Assembly (NCBI GenBank): GCA_002721615.1
Contig: PBKW01000011.1
Location: 75,211 to 139,210 of the forward strand
DNA from: Chloroflexota bacterium
GTDB lineage: Bacteria > Chloroflexota > Dehalococcoidia > Lucifugimonadales > Lucifugimonadaceae
DNA length: 64,000 nt
Direction of reading: 5' to 3'
The notes below the pieces were generated by a model. The model saw only the letters and a list, made by a program, of their open reading frames with translations, was not told the origin of the DNA and did not search any database. Shown piece by piece: positions 26,238 through 34,364 of the stretch. The position numbers were made by a program, and so were the translations under genes. Numbering within the stretch: position 1 is the stretch's first letter; every line of letters starts with the position of its first letter.

Positions 26238-27151
26238 ATTTTAATGAGATAGAAGTAAATGTACCTGCAAGCAGTGGAAATATAGGATCAGGCTTTGATT
26301 CTATAGGAATAGCTGTAGATATTTGGAATAAAGTTATATTTAAAAAAGATTTTAATTCTTCAAAATCCCCAATTATAAAATATTCTGGTGAAGAATCTTA
26401 TAAAAAAATTTCTGATCAAGAAAATTTAATTCTTCTTCAATTAAAAAAGCTTTTTAACAACGATATAAATGGAATTTCAATAAATTGTAACAATAACATT
26501 CCACTTTCTAGAGGTTTAGGAAGTAGTTCTGCAGCTATTGCTGCCGGCTTATTGATTGGATCCTGTTTTAAAAATGAAAAAGAAAATTCACGAGATAAAC
26601 TTCTCAAAATTGGTATTAAAGAAGAAGGTCATCCTGATAATATTGCACCTACAATGATTGGAGGATGTGTTATTTCAGTACTTGATAATAAAGAATGGGT
26701 TTTTTCAAAAGTTTCAATTCCTGAAGAATTAAATTTAATTATTTATATTCCTGAAATAGAATTCGAAACAAGAAAATCTAGATCTCTACTAAACCCTTTA
26801 ATTGAGAGGAAAAATGCTGTATTCAATATAGGTAGAGTAGCATTACTCATAAATTCACTTAACAACAAAGATTATTCACTATTAAAATTAGCTACTCAAG
26901 ATATGATTCATCAGGATGCAAGATTAGAAAATTTTAAAGAAATGAGATATATCTTAAATTCAGGATTAGATGCAGGTGCTCTTTCAGGATTTATAGCAGG
27001 GTCAGGACCTTCAGTAATGTTTTTTTCTAAAGGTAGAGAAATGACAATAAAATATGAACTTTTAGAATGTGCGAGAAAACACAATATTAATGGAAAAATC
27101 GTTATTACTAAACCAACCAATCAAGGTGCACATATTAAAGTGAAAAAATAA
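26234..27151 (+). CDS. thrB: Homoserine kinase
   Basis: A GHMP-family kinase that phosphorylates homoserine on the threonine branch. VNVPASSGNIGSGFDSIGIA at residues 8-27 and PLSRGLGSSSAAIAAGLLIG near 95, the GHMP ATP-binding motif, are diagnostic, as is EEGHPDNIAPTMIGG. The 305-residue length is normal. The gene overlaps trxB by 4 nt and is followed 2 nt later by lysC, which feeds the same aspartate family pathway. Confidence 0.93.
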   Translation: MNFNEIEVNVPASSGNIGSGFDSIGIAVDIWNKVIFKKDFNSSKSPIIKYSGEESYKKISDQENLILLQLKKLFNNDINGISINCNNNIPLSRGLGSSSAAIAAGLLIGSCFKNEKENSRDKLLKIGIKEEGHPDNIAPTMIGGCVISVLDNKEWVFSKVSIPEELNLIIYIPEIEFETRKSRSLLNPLIERKNAVFNIGRVALLINSLNNKDYSLLKLATQDMIHQDARLENFKEMRYILNSGLDAGALSGFIAGSGPSVMFFSKGREMTIKYELLECARKHNINGKIVITKPTNQGAHIKVKK

Positions 27152-27153
27152 TC

Positions 27154-28392
27154 ATGTCTTCTAAATCAAATAAAACCGTAGTACAAAAATACGGTGGATC
27201 ATCATTAAAAAACATCACTGCTATTAAAAAAATAGCTGAAAAAATTATAAAAAACCACTCTGAAGGATTCAAAATTATTGTAGTTGTTTCCGCAATGGGA
27301 AAAACAACTGATCAACTTCTTCATCAAGCTAACAAAATTATTAAAAATAAATCAACAAATAAACATAATAGAGATATAGATTTACTTCTTTCTACCGGAG
27401 AAATAGTTAGCGCAACATTATTATCAATGGCTATAAATTCTCGTGAATCAGGAGTCACGTCCATTAGTCTTACAGGAACTCAAGCCGGAATCAAAACTAA
27501 TCTAAATCATGGATCTGCAAGAATTTCTAAAGTTGAAATTTCAAGAATTAAAAAAGAATTAAATTCAAATAAAATTGTAATTGTTGCAGGTTTTCAAGGC
27601 ATTTCACAAACTGAGGATATTACGACTTTAGGAAGAGGTGGATCTGATACTACAGCAGTAGCACTAGCTGCAGCATTAAAAGCTTCTTCATGTGAAATAT
27701 ATACTGATGTTGATGGCATTTTTACAGCAGATCCCAATATAGTAAAAAATGCTAAATTAATTACTCATCTGTCTTTTGAAGAAATGCTAGAGATGGCATC
27801 ATTAGGAGCAAAAATGCATCCTAGATCAATAGAATTAGGAGCAATATATAATATTCCTATATCAGTAAAACATTCTGAAAAATTAAATAAAGGAACAATA
27901 ATTAAATCAGGAACAAAAAAAATGGAAATTAGAGAAGTCGTAACAGGAATACCAACAGAAAGAAAAATATCAAAAATCACCATCAATGATTTAGATGATA
28001 CTCCTGGGGTAGCAGCAAATATATTTATGCCTCTTGCAAATCAAGGTATAAATGTAGATGTAATAGTTCAAAGTGCAGGGAATAAAGGAAAAACTAACCT
28101 AAGCTTCACTTTGTCAGAAAATCATCTAAACCAAGCTATTGAACTATTAAATACTTCCAATCAAATTAACTCAAAAAATATTAGTAGCGAAAAAGGTCTA
28201 GCAAAAATAAGTATTGTAGGTACAGGAATTCAAAATCAACCAGGTTATGCTGCTAAAATGTTTAAAAATTTAGCTGATGCAACAGTCAATATAGAAATGA
28301 TTACAACCTCTGAAATAAGAATCACATGTATTATCAAAGATTCTGATATAGAAAAAGCAGCCCAGGTTTTGCATAAAGAATTTTTTGGATAA
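27154..28392 (+). CDS. lysC: Aspartate kinase with C-terminal ACT domains
   Basis: Aspartokinase makes aspartyl phosphate, the first step to lysine, threonine and methionine. VVQKYGGSSLKN at the N terminus, LLSTGEIVSATLLSMA and TTLGRGGSDTTAVALAAAL near residue 158 mark the kinase domain. Two ACT domains follow from about residue 265 (ITINDLDDTPGVAANIF and ISIVGTGIQNQPGYAAKMF), so allosteric feedback by lysine or threonine is expected. At 412 residues it is the monofunctional type. Cotranscribed with thrB. lysA is elsewhere in this window at 34.4 kb. Confidence 0.95.
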   Translation: MSSKSNKTVVQKYGGSSLKNITAIKKIAEKIIKNHSEGFKIIVVVSAMGKTTDQLLHQANKIIKNKSTNKHNRDIDLLLSTGEIVSATLLSMAINSRESGVTSISLTGTQAGIKTNLNHGSARISKVEISRIKKELNSNKIVIVAGFQGISQTEDITTLGRGGSDTTAVALAAALKASSCEIYTDVDGIFTADPNIVKNAKLITHLSFEEMLEMASLGAKMHPRSIELGAIYNIPISVKHSEKLNKGTIIKSGTKKMEIREVVTGIPTERKISKITINDLDDTPGVAANIFMPLANQGINVDVIVQSAGNKGKTNLSFTLSENHLNQAIELLNTSNQINSKNISSEKGLAKISIVGTGIQNQPGYAAKMFKNLADATVNIEMITTSEIRITCIIKDSDIEKAAQVLHKEFFG

Positions 28393-28404
28393 TAGTTCTA
28401 CAGT

Positions 28405-29127
28405 ATGTTTTTATCAATAATTATTCCTGCATACAATGAATCCTCAATTCTTGAAAACTCTCTAATAAAAATTCAAGATTTCTTGTATGAAAAAGATTTC
28501 CAATATGAAATAATTATCATCAATGATGGAAGCACGGATAACACACTTGAAATTGCAAACTTATTAGCTTCAAAAAATATTAATATAAAAGTCATTAACA
28601 TCACTCATAAGGGGAAGGGAGCAGCAGTCAAAAAAGGAATTCTTTCTTCAAATGCAAAATGGAGTTTTTTGTGTGATGCTGATTTATCAATGCCGATAGA
28701 TGAATTAGATAAATTTTTACACGAAATAAAACAAGATCCTTCTATAGACATAATTATTGCAAATAGAAGTCATTTAAAATCACATGTTTATAAAGAACCT
28801 AAAATAAGACATAATTTAGGGATATTATTCAATATTTTTGTAAAATTTTTATTATTAAAAAATTTCAATGATACTCAATGTGGGTTTAAACTTTTTAATA
28901 ATTTAACTACTTCAAAAATTTTTAAACAACAAAAAATCAATGGGTTCTCTTTTGATGTAGAAATATTATTTTTAAGTAGTAAATTAAAACAAAATATTAA
29001 AGAAATCCCTATTGAGTGGTATTACAATTCTAGTAGCTCTGTAAAATTTTCTAATGGTTCAAAAGCATTCTTAGAAATTATATTAATTTTGATTTTTAGA
29101 ATCCTCAGAAAATATAAATACAATTAA
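28405..29127 (+). CDS. Family 2 glycosyltransferase, polyprenyl-phosphate sugar synthase-like
   Basis: A 240-residue GT2 enzyme like Alg5/GtrB/DPM1, which loads a hexose onto dolichyl or undecaprenyl phosphate. LSIIIPAYNESSILENSL, IIINDGSTDNTLE, HKGKGAAVKKGI, CDADLSMPIDEL (metal-binding DAD) and NDTQCGFKLFN are characteristic, the last being the Alg5-type TxCGFK motif. No long C-terminal membrane domain is present, only a hydrophobic end (FLEIILILIFRIL). It begins 12 nt after lysC but is unrelated to amino acid synthesis. It probably serves surface glycosylation. Confidence 0.85.
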   Translation: MFLSIIIPAYNESSILENSLIKIQDFLYEKDFQYEIIIINDGSTDNTLEIANLLASKNINIKVINITHKGKGAAVKKGILSSNAKWSFLCDADLSMPIDELDKFLHEIKQDPSIDIIIANRSHLKSHVYKEPKIRHNLGILFNIFVKFLLLKNFNDTQCGFKLFNNLTTSKIFKQQKINGFSFDVEILFLSSKLKQNIKEIPIEWYYNSSSSVKFSNGSKAFLEIILILIFRILRKYKYN

Positions 29128-29128
29128 A

Positions 29129-29893
29129 TTAATTATTAAGAATCTCAAAAAGTTCCGGCAGTATTTCTGATGTAGAACCATTGATCACTACATCACAATA
29201 ATTTGTTAATTTAGTAGGTGAAATATTGATTTCTATTAATTTAGCATTTTGAGATTTTGCAATCCAAAATAATCCTGCTGCAGGTCTAACTGTAGAAGAT
29301 GTGCCTATAGAAAGTACACAATCAGCATAATCAATTGAATCTCTAGAAGACTTTAAAACATCTTTAGGAATAGGTTCTCCAAACATTACAGAATCAAATT
29401 TCATTATTTTTCCACATCTCATACAAGGATCAGGTATTCTAGTAATTTTCTTTTCTTCTCTATTTTTTCTCCAATTACAACTAATACATCTAAATTTATT
29501 TCTATTACCATGAATTTCGATTAGATTATTAGTACCTAAATCCTGATGTAACCCATCAATGTTTTGAGTAATTAACATTTTTATTAAATCCATGTTCTCC
29601 ATAAGTTTTAAAATTTTATGCCCAATATTAGGCTTAGCTAATTCAAGAGTTTTTCTTAATTCATTAATATAAGGAGAAGATGTGTATTTTATTTCCTTCA
29701 ACCACCATTTATCAGGGTCTTTAATAAAATCTGAGTAACTATTTAAACTAGGTTTACCAAACCTAGTCCACAAGCCATCAGTGCCTTGAAATGTTGGTAC
29801 ACCGCTATCTACAGAAATCCCAGCTCCCGTAATAGCCACAACGTATTTACTTGTATCTATTATTTTTTTTGCTTCTAAAATATTCTCTCTCAT
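29129..29893 (-). CDS. Sir2-family NAD-dependent protein deacylase
   Basis: Sirtuins remove acyl groups from lysine using NAD. The 254-residue product shows GAGISVDSGVPTFQG at residues 23-37, TQNIDGLHQ near 109, catalytic His128 in EIHGN, and a zinc site at Cys136, Cys139, Cys157 and Cys160. FGEPIPKDVL, SIGTSSTVRPAAGL and EINISPTKL follow. The Tyr/Arg pair of desuccinylases is not evident, since the motif reads FQGTDGLWTRFG, so deacetylase activity is more likely. The start codon abuts the recF stop (TAA ATG). Confidence 0.92.
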   Translation of the reverse strand: MRENILEAKKIIDTSKYVVAITGAGISVDSGVPTFQGTDGLWTRFGKPSLNSYSDFIKDPDKWWLKEIKYTSSPYINELRKTLELAKPNIGHKILKLMENMDLIKMLITQNIDGLHQDLGTNNLIEIHGNRNKFRCISCNWRKNREEKKITRIPDPCMRCGKIMKFDSVMFGEPIPKDVLKSSRDSIDYADCVLSIGTSSTVRPAAGLFWIAKSQNAKLIEINISPTKLTNYCDVVINGSTSEILPELFEILNN

Positions 29894-31081
29894 TTATAAG
29901 ATATTAATTTTTCCTTTGTTAACATTAAATAATTTTGAATATTTTAGGTTTGGTTGATCTAATAATTTTCTATCTGGAACAGTAATTAACACTTGATCAT
30001 AATTATTAATTAATTCTAAAACTAATCTTCTCCTATTCGAATCCATTTCTGACATAACATCATCTAAAATAATTACAGGATCACTTTCCTTAATTTCACT
30101 GATAATTTCTGCTTCTGCTAACTTTAAGGCTAATACTATAGATCTTATTTGGCCTCTAGAAGCATAATTAGAAATATTAAAACCTGACAATTTTATATCT
30201 AAGTCATCCCTATGAGGGCCAACTAATGAAGTTCCAAGTTTTAATTCATCATTCTTTTTTCTCTCGATAGATTCGAAAATCAGTTTTTCATAATCACTTT
30301 TTGATATTAATTGATTTTTTAAATCTATATCATTTGGATATCTCAAATTAGGATGATATATTATTTCTAATTTTTCATTTTCTATAGATAGTTGATCATA
30401 TAAAATATTTGTTCGATAAAATAAATTATGTATAATTTTGTGTCTAGAATACATAATCATACTTCCATCTTCAATCAATTTATCCGTCCAAAATTTCAAT
30501 TCATTATAACTAGAATTTTTTAAAGAAATATTCTTCAAAATTCTATTCCGATTTTTTATCACCTGATTATATCTTTGAAGAGCTTTTAAGTACTGGATAT
30601 CAGTTTGTGAAATAAGGATATCTAAAAATCTCCTTCTTAATATAGGAGATCCAAAAATTAACATTAAATCATTAGCTTCAAACATCACAACATTAAAAAC
30701 ACCAACAAAAGAATTTAAAGAAACTTTAGCTCCATTTATTTTTAAAATTTTTTTATACTTATATGATTTGTAATCATTCATATTAGAATCTAAATTTTTT
30801 GTATCTGGTTTTAATTCAAACTCTATATTGAACAAAATTGGACCATCTGATCCTATAGCCTTGATGGAGCAATTATCGCCTGAATTAATTTCATAATTAA
30901 CTAATTCTTGATCAATAGATGATCTTGATGTTTTCCCGATAGCTAGTAAATATATACTTTCAACAAAATTACTTTTCCCTTGACCATTAGAACCATAAAT
31001 AATATTTAAACCTGGAGCTAAGTCAATAGAAGTATCAATATGATTTCTAAAGTTTTTCAGAGAAATTTTAGAAAGTAGAAT
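29894..31081 (-). CDS. recF: DNA replication/repair protein RecF, apparent ATT start codon
   Basis: RecF is an SMC-like ATPase that helps load RecA at gapped DNA. With the start set at the ATT on 31079-31081 the protein has 395 residues and opens LLSKISLKNFRNHIDTSI, the usual RecF N terminus. Walker A GSNGQGKS is at residues 30-37, the signature GQIRSIVLALKLAEAEII near 300, and Walker B VIILDDVMSEMD after it. An in-frame TAA stands two codons upstream of the ATT. No ATG, GTG or TTG occurs until a TTG at 30835 (residue 83), which would delete Walker A. GGAG at 31089-31092 lies 7 nt before the ATT. CTG at codon 8 is the only other candidate. Confidence 0.88.
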   Translation of the reverse strand: MLLSKISLKNFRNHIDTSIDLAPGLNIIYGSNGQGKSNFVESIYLLAIGKTSRSSIDQELVNYEINSGDNCSIKAIGSDGPILFNIEFELKPDTKNLDSNMNDYKSYKYKKILKINGAKVSLNSFVGVFNVVMFEANDLMLIFGSPILRRRFLDILISQTDIQYLKALQRYNQVIKNRNRILKNISLKNSSYNELKFWTDKLIEDGSMIMYSRHKIIHNLFYRTNILYDQLSIENEKLEIIYHPNLRYPNDIDLKNQLISKSDYEKLIFESIERKKNDELKLGTSLVGPHRDDLDIKLSGFNISNYASRGQIRSIVLALKLAEAEIISEIKESDPVIILDDVMSEMDSNRRRLVLELINNYDQVLITVPDRKLLDQPNLKYSKLFNVNKGKINIL

Positions 31082-31088
31082 TTTTTAT

Positions 31089-31092
31089 CTCC
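31089..31092 (-). promoter_or_regulatory. Shine-Dalgarno (GGAG) deciding the recF ATT start
   Basis: GGAG on the minus strand lies 7 nt upstream of the ATT at 31079-31081, after the end of the epimerase gene. It is the only clear ribosome-binding site before the conserved RecF N terminus. Confidence 0.65.
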
Positions 31093-31107
31093 AATTTGAC
31101 TATAATT

Positions 31108-32091
31108 TCAATTAATTTTTTCAAAAATTGAACTTATCCAATTTTTGTTATTTTTATACCAATTTACTGTCTTTTCTAGACCATCTTTTAAACTAGTACT
31201 AGGGTGCCATTTCAAAAGTGATTTAGCTTTATCTATATTGGCCCATGTATAATCTACATCCGCAAAATGTTTTGGAAGATATTCAATTTTTGGTTCTTTG
31301 TTAATTATTTCTTTTAATGTACTTAAAACTTTAATTACAGAATAAGGTTTTGATGAACCTAAGTTAAATATTTCAAATCCATCAATTTGGCTAGATTTTA
31401 TAATTCCATCACAAATATCTTTTACATATGTGAAATCTCTCTCTTGAAAACCATTTCCAAAAACATTTATAGGATAATCATTAATGATATTATGGATAAA
31501 TTTTAATATACTCATGTCTACTCTTCCAGCAGGACCATAAACAGTAAAAAATCTTAATGAAGATACATTCAAAGAAGAAATATTTGAATAATCTCTAGAA
31601 ATTTTTTCAGCAAACAATTTTGAAAATGCATATGGAGATTGAGGGATTTCTGATGTTTCATTTTCTACGAAAGGTATTCTCTTTTTTTGAGATCCATAAA
31701 CACTAGAGGAAGATGCTAAAACAAAAGATTCTCCGGAAAATTCTGTAGCTATATTCAACATATTAATAGTACCCATAATATTATTTTTGTAATAATTTTT
31801 TGGCTCCAGAACAGATTGTCTTACTCCTGCCAATCCTGCTAAATGATAAACTGTAGAAATTACTCCTGAAAAATTCGTTTCTTTTATTTTTTTATTTAAT
31901 TCTGCTTTATTAGTTATATCTACGTCTAAAAAATTAATCCCCTTAGCTTTTAATTGTTCGAGTCTCCAATTTTGAAGAACATTTCCTGAAGAAATCATGT
32001 TATCGATACCTAATACACTCAAATTATTATTTAACAACTCATTAGAAAGATGAAAACCAATAAAACCTGAACATCCTGTAACTATTATCAA
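31108..32091 (-). CDS. NAD-dependent epimerase (UDP-glucuronate 4-epimerase-like)
   Basis: A 327-residue extended SDR. IIVTGCSGFIGFHLSNELL gives the NAD loop, VYHLAGLAGVRQSVLEPKNY is the typical UDP-glucuronate/UDP-glucose epimerase block, SSSSVYGS gives the serine and YAFSKLFAE the Tyr-x3-Lys. FFTVYGPAGRVDMS and GNGFQERDFTYVKDI are the substrate-side motifs of the GAE-type enzymes. The sequence supports a nucleotide-sugar epimerase; the precise sugar is a guess. It is the promoter-proximal gene of an epimerase-recF-sir2 run. Confidence 0.84.
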   Translation of the reverse strand: MIIVTGCSGFIGFHLSNELLNNNLSVLGIDNMISSGNVLQNWRLEQLKAKGINFLDVDITNKAELNKKIKETNFSGVISTVYHLAGLAGVRQSVLEPKNYYKNNIMGTINMLNIATEFSGESFVLASSSSVYGSQKKRIPFVENETSEIPQSPYAFSKLFAEKISRDYSNISSLNVSSLRFFTVYGPAGRVDMSILKFIHNIINDYPINVFGNGFQERDFTYVKDICDGIIKSSQIDGFEIFNLGSSKPYSVIKVLSTLKEIINKEPKIEYLPKHFADVDYTWANIDKAKSLLKWHPSTSLKDGLEKTVNWYKNNKNWISSIFEKIN

Positions 32092-32164
32092 TATTTTTCC
32101 TTACTCAAAAAATTAGTTATTATTTATTATTACCTAGTTCAAAAAAAACACAAACATCTTAAAT

Positions 32165-32956
32165 ATGAATCAAAAAAAAATTTCAGCTGTTTCTTTCGAT
32201 TTGTGGGAAACTTTAATAAAAGATTCCTCTAGAATGGCTGAAAAAAGATCTGAATATAGAATTAATGAAATTTACGAAATTTTATCAAAAATCAACTCAA
32301 ATATTACCTTAGAAAACATAAAAAATTCATTGAATTATATAAGAGAAAGATGTACTCAAGACCATAATAAAGAATTAGATATAAATTTTGATGAAAGAGT
32401 AATTCAATTAATAGAAAAAATTTCTAATAAGGAAAAAATAAACCTTACAAAAAATATTCCCATTTCAATAGGAAAAATTATTGATGAAGCTTTTCTTAAA
32501 TTTCCACCTGAAATAATTCATGGAGCAGAAGAAGTAATTAAAAATATATACAAAAAAGGATACAAAATTTGCTTAATTTCTAATACTGGATTTACTTCTC
32601 CTAAAACATACAAGATATATTTGGAAAAAATTGGATTACTAAAATATTTTCAATTTATCTTGTTGTCTAATGAATTGGAAATGGCAAAACCTTCAAAGAA
32701 TATTTTTGAGATTGCAGTTAAAAAATTAAGTGTTCCTGCTCAAGAAATTCTTCATATAGGAGACAATTACACAGCAGATATCTTGGGATCAAAAAAATGC
32801 GAATTCAATTCTATTTGGATAGATAATGAATACAATGAAGTGTCACCTTGGTCACATAATGAATCTAAGCCCCAAAATAAAAATTTCACAATCAAAAACA
32901 TTACTGAAATCAATAATTTAATTAACTCTAATTCTAAAAAAATATCTGATAATTAA
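32165..32956 (+). CDS. HAD-superfamily hydrolase (subfamily IA)
   Basis: A 263-residue haloacid-dehalogenase-type phosphatase with a helical cap. AVSFDLWETLI holds the nucleophile motif in its DLWETL variant: the second acidic residue of the usual DxD is Trp-Glu here. LISNTGFT is motif II, MAKPSKNIFEIA carries the motif III lysine, and ILHIGDNYTADILGSKK is motif IV. The FDLWxTL pattern is common in phosphoglycolate- or haloacid-type hydrolases of unknown substrate. The 3' end overlaps the convergent membrane gene by 39 nt. Confidence 0.8.
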   Translation: MNQKKISAVSFDLWETLIKDSSRMAEKRSEYRINEIYEILSKINSNITLENIKNSLNYIRERCTQDHNKELDINFDERVIQLIEKISNKEKINLTKNIPISIGKIIDEAFLKFPPEIIHGAEEVIKNIYKKGYKICLISNTGFTSPKTYKIYLEKIGLLKYFQFILLSNELEMAKPSKNIFEIAVKKLSVPAQEILHIGDNYTADILGSKKCEFNSIWIDNEYNEVSPWSHNESKPQNKNFTIKNITEINNLINSNSKKISDN

Positions 32957-33598
32957 ATAAAAAAATAAAAATTCTAAAATGGATATTATTCCTATTGCAT
33001 AAGTAGCATCTCTAAAAAAATTCTCAGGAAACATCATAATTAAATAATCAGTTTTAGGATTCAAAATCCAAAGATCATTAGAAAAACTAATTTTATGAAA
33101 CAAAATAAAAAAATAATCAAAAAAAACTAAGAATATCCCCAAAATTCCTACTACTAAAAAAATACTAAACAACCCACTTAAAAATATTAAATTTAAGAAA
33201 GATTTTTTCCAGTATTTATCATAAAAAGATAATAAACAGGTGAAAATTATTAAAGAAAATCCTAAAATTAAACCTATCATATTCAAAAAATTGATTAGAT
33301 TTTTAACATCTTTCATATGTTCAATTTCTCTTTGATTAAATAAATATTTTTTCTCATTATTTACAGTAGCTTCAATTGATAAATATTCTTGATCATTATT
33401 AAAGTAATTTCTAATATTTTTACCTATTTCTCTCAAATTTTTTAAATCTATATTAGTACTTTCACTAATGTTGTATCTCCAAAAATCATATTCATAAATA
33501 AATGATGTTTTTATCACAATATCTGATGCAATAATTACTAAAAGTATAGGCACATTTATAACGAAAAATCCTTTAAAGATTAAAAGTAATACTTTCAT
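32918..33598 (-). CDS. DUF1461 membrane protein, Lit-like lipoprotein intramolecular transacylase
   Basis: A 226-residue integral membrane protein with four hydrophobic segments (about 5-29, 103-126, 135-167, 202-222). The extracytoplasmic loop contains LFNQREIEHMKDVKNL with His94, and FHKISFSNDLWILNPKTDYL, cited by FHKISF and DLWILNP, contains His168. These two blocks are the hallmarks of the DUF1461/TIGR01906 family that includes Lit of enterococci, where paired histidines move an acyl chain from the diacylglyceryl group to the N-terminal cysteine of lipoproteins. The family match is good; the enzymatic role here is inferred. An HtrA-like lipoprotein in the window could be a client. Confidence 0.78.
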   Translation of the reverse strand: MKVLLLIFKGFFVINVPILLVIIASDIVIKTSFIYEYDFWRYNISESTNIDLKNLREIGKNIRNYFNNDQEYLSIEATVNNEKKYLFNQREIEHMKDVKNLINFLNMIGLILGFSLIIFTCLLSFYDKYWKKSFLNLIFLSGLFSIFLVVGILGIFLVFFDYFFILFHKISFSNDLWILNPKTDYLIMMFPENFFRDATYAIGIISILEFLFFYLIIRYFFRIRVN

Positions 33599-33666
33599 AA
33601 AGTTAATTTTCTTGTAAACATATAAATATATTATTATTTTCCATAACTTAGGAGAAATTAAGTACT

Positions 33667-34326
33667 ATGTCTAGAGATTTCGAAAAATTAATCAAAGTTA
33701 TAGAAACATTAAGAAGTCCTAGCGGATGTCCTTGGGATAAAAAACAAACTCATGACTCATTAAAAACTTTATTGATTGAAGAAGTATATGAATTAGTATC
33801 TGCAATAGAAGAAAATGATACAGAAAAAATAGTTGAAGAATTAGGAGATATAATGATTCACATCATTTTTCATGCAGATATAGGCAGAAAAGAAAAAAGT
33901 TTTTTATTAAATGAAATCTTAGAAAAAGCTACCTTAAAACTTAAAAGAAGACATCCACATATTTTTTCTTCAACAAAAAGTAAATTAAATCTAGATGAAG
34001 TTAATAAACAGTGGGATAAAATTAAACTAGAAGAAAACGAAGATTCTCTCTCTTTGATAAAAAATATACCTAACCATCTCCCATCATTATTAAAATCATC
34101 AAATTTATATTCAAGAGCAAAGAAACTTAGTTTAATCAAAAAACAAAGAATCCCTCAAACAATTACTTTTGAATTAAAATCTAAAAATAAAATATCTAAA
34201 AAAGAAATTTCAGAAAAATTATTTGATCTAGTTTCAAGCCTTAAAGAACTGGGATTAAATGCTGAAGAAATACTTAGGGAACATAATAATTCAGTAATAA
34301 AAAAAATTACATCAAATAAAGATTAG
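33667..34326 (+). CDS. mazG: Nucleoside triphosphate pyrophosphohydrolase MazG-type
   Basis: MazG hydrolyses (d)NTPs, including aberrant ones, to monophosphates. The 219-residue protein shows LRSPSGCPWDKKQTHDSL near residue 15, then EEVYELVSAIE and EELGDIMIHIIFHADI, whose E-E-x-x-E-x2-E/D residues bind Mg. RRHPHIFSSTK and EVNKQWDKIK follow, typical of the first MazG domain. The second half is much reduced compared with the 263-residue E. coli protein. It heads a plus-strand run that continues with lysA. Confidence 0.9.
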   Translation: MSRDFEKLIKVIETLRSPSGCPWDKKQTHDSLKTLLIEEVYELVSAIEENDTEKIVEELGDIMIHIIFHADIGRKEKSFLLNEILEKATLKLKRRHPHIFSSTKSKLNLDEVNKQWDKIKLEENEDSLSLIKNIPNHLPSLLKSSNLYSRAKKLSLIKKQRIPQTITFELKSKNKISKKEISEKLFDLVSSLKELGLNAEEILREHNNSVIKKITSNKD

Positions 34327-34364
34327 ACAAACTAAAATAATTTAAACAAAATAAATATACAAAT

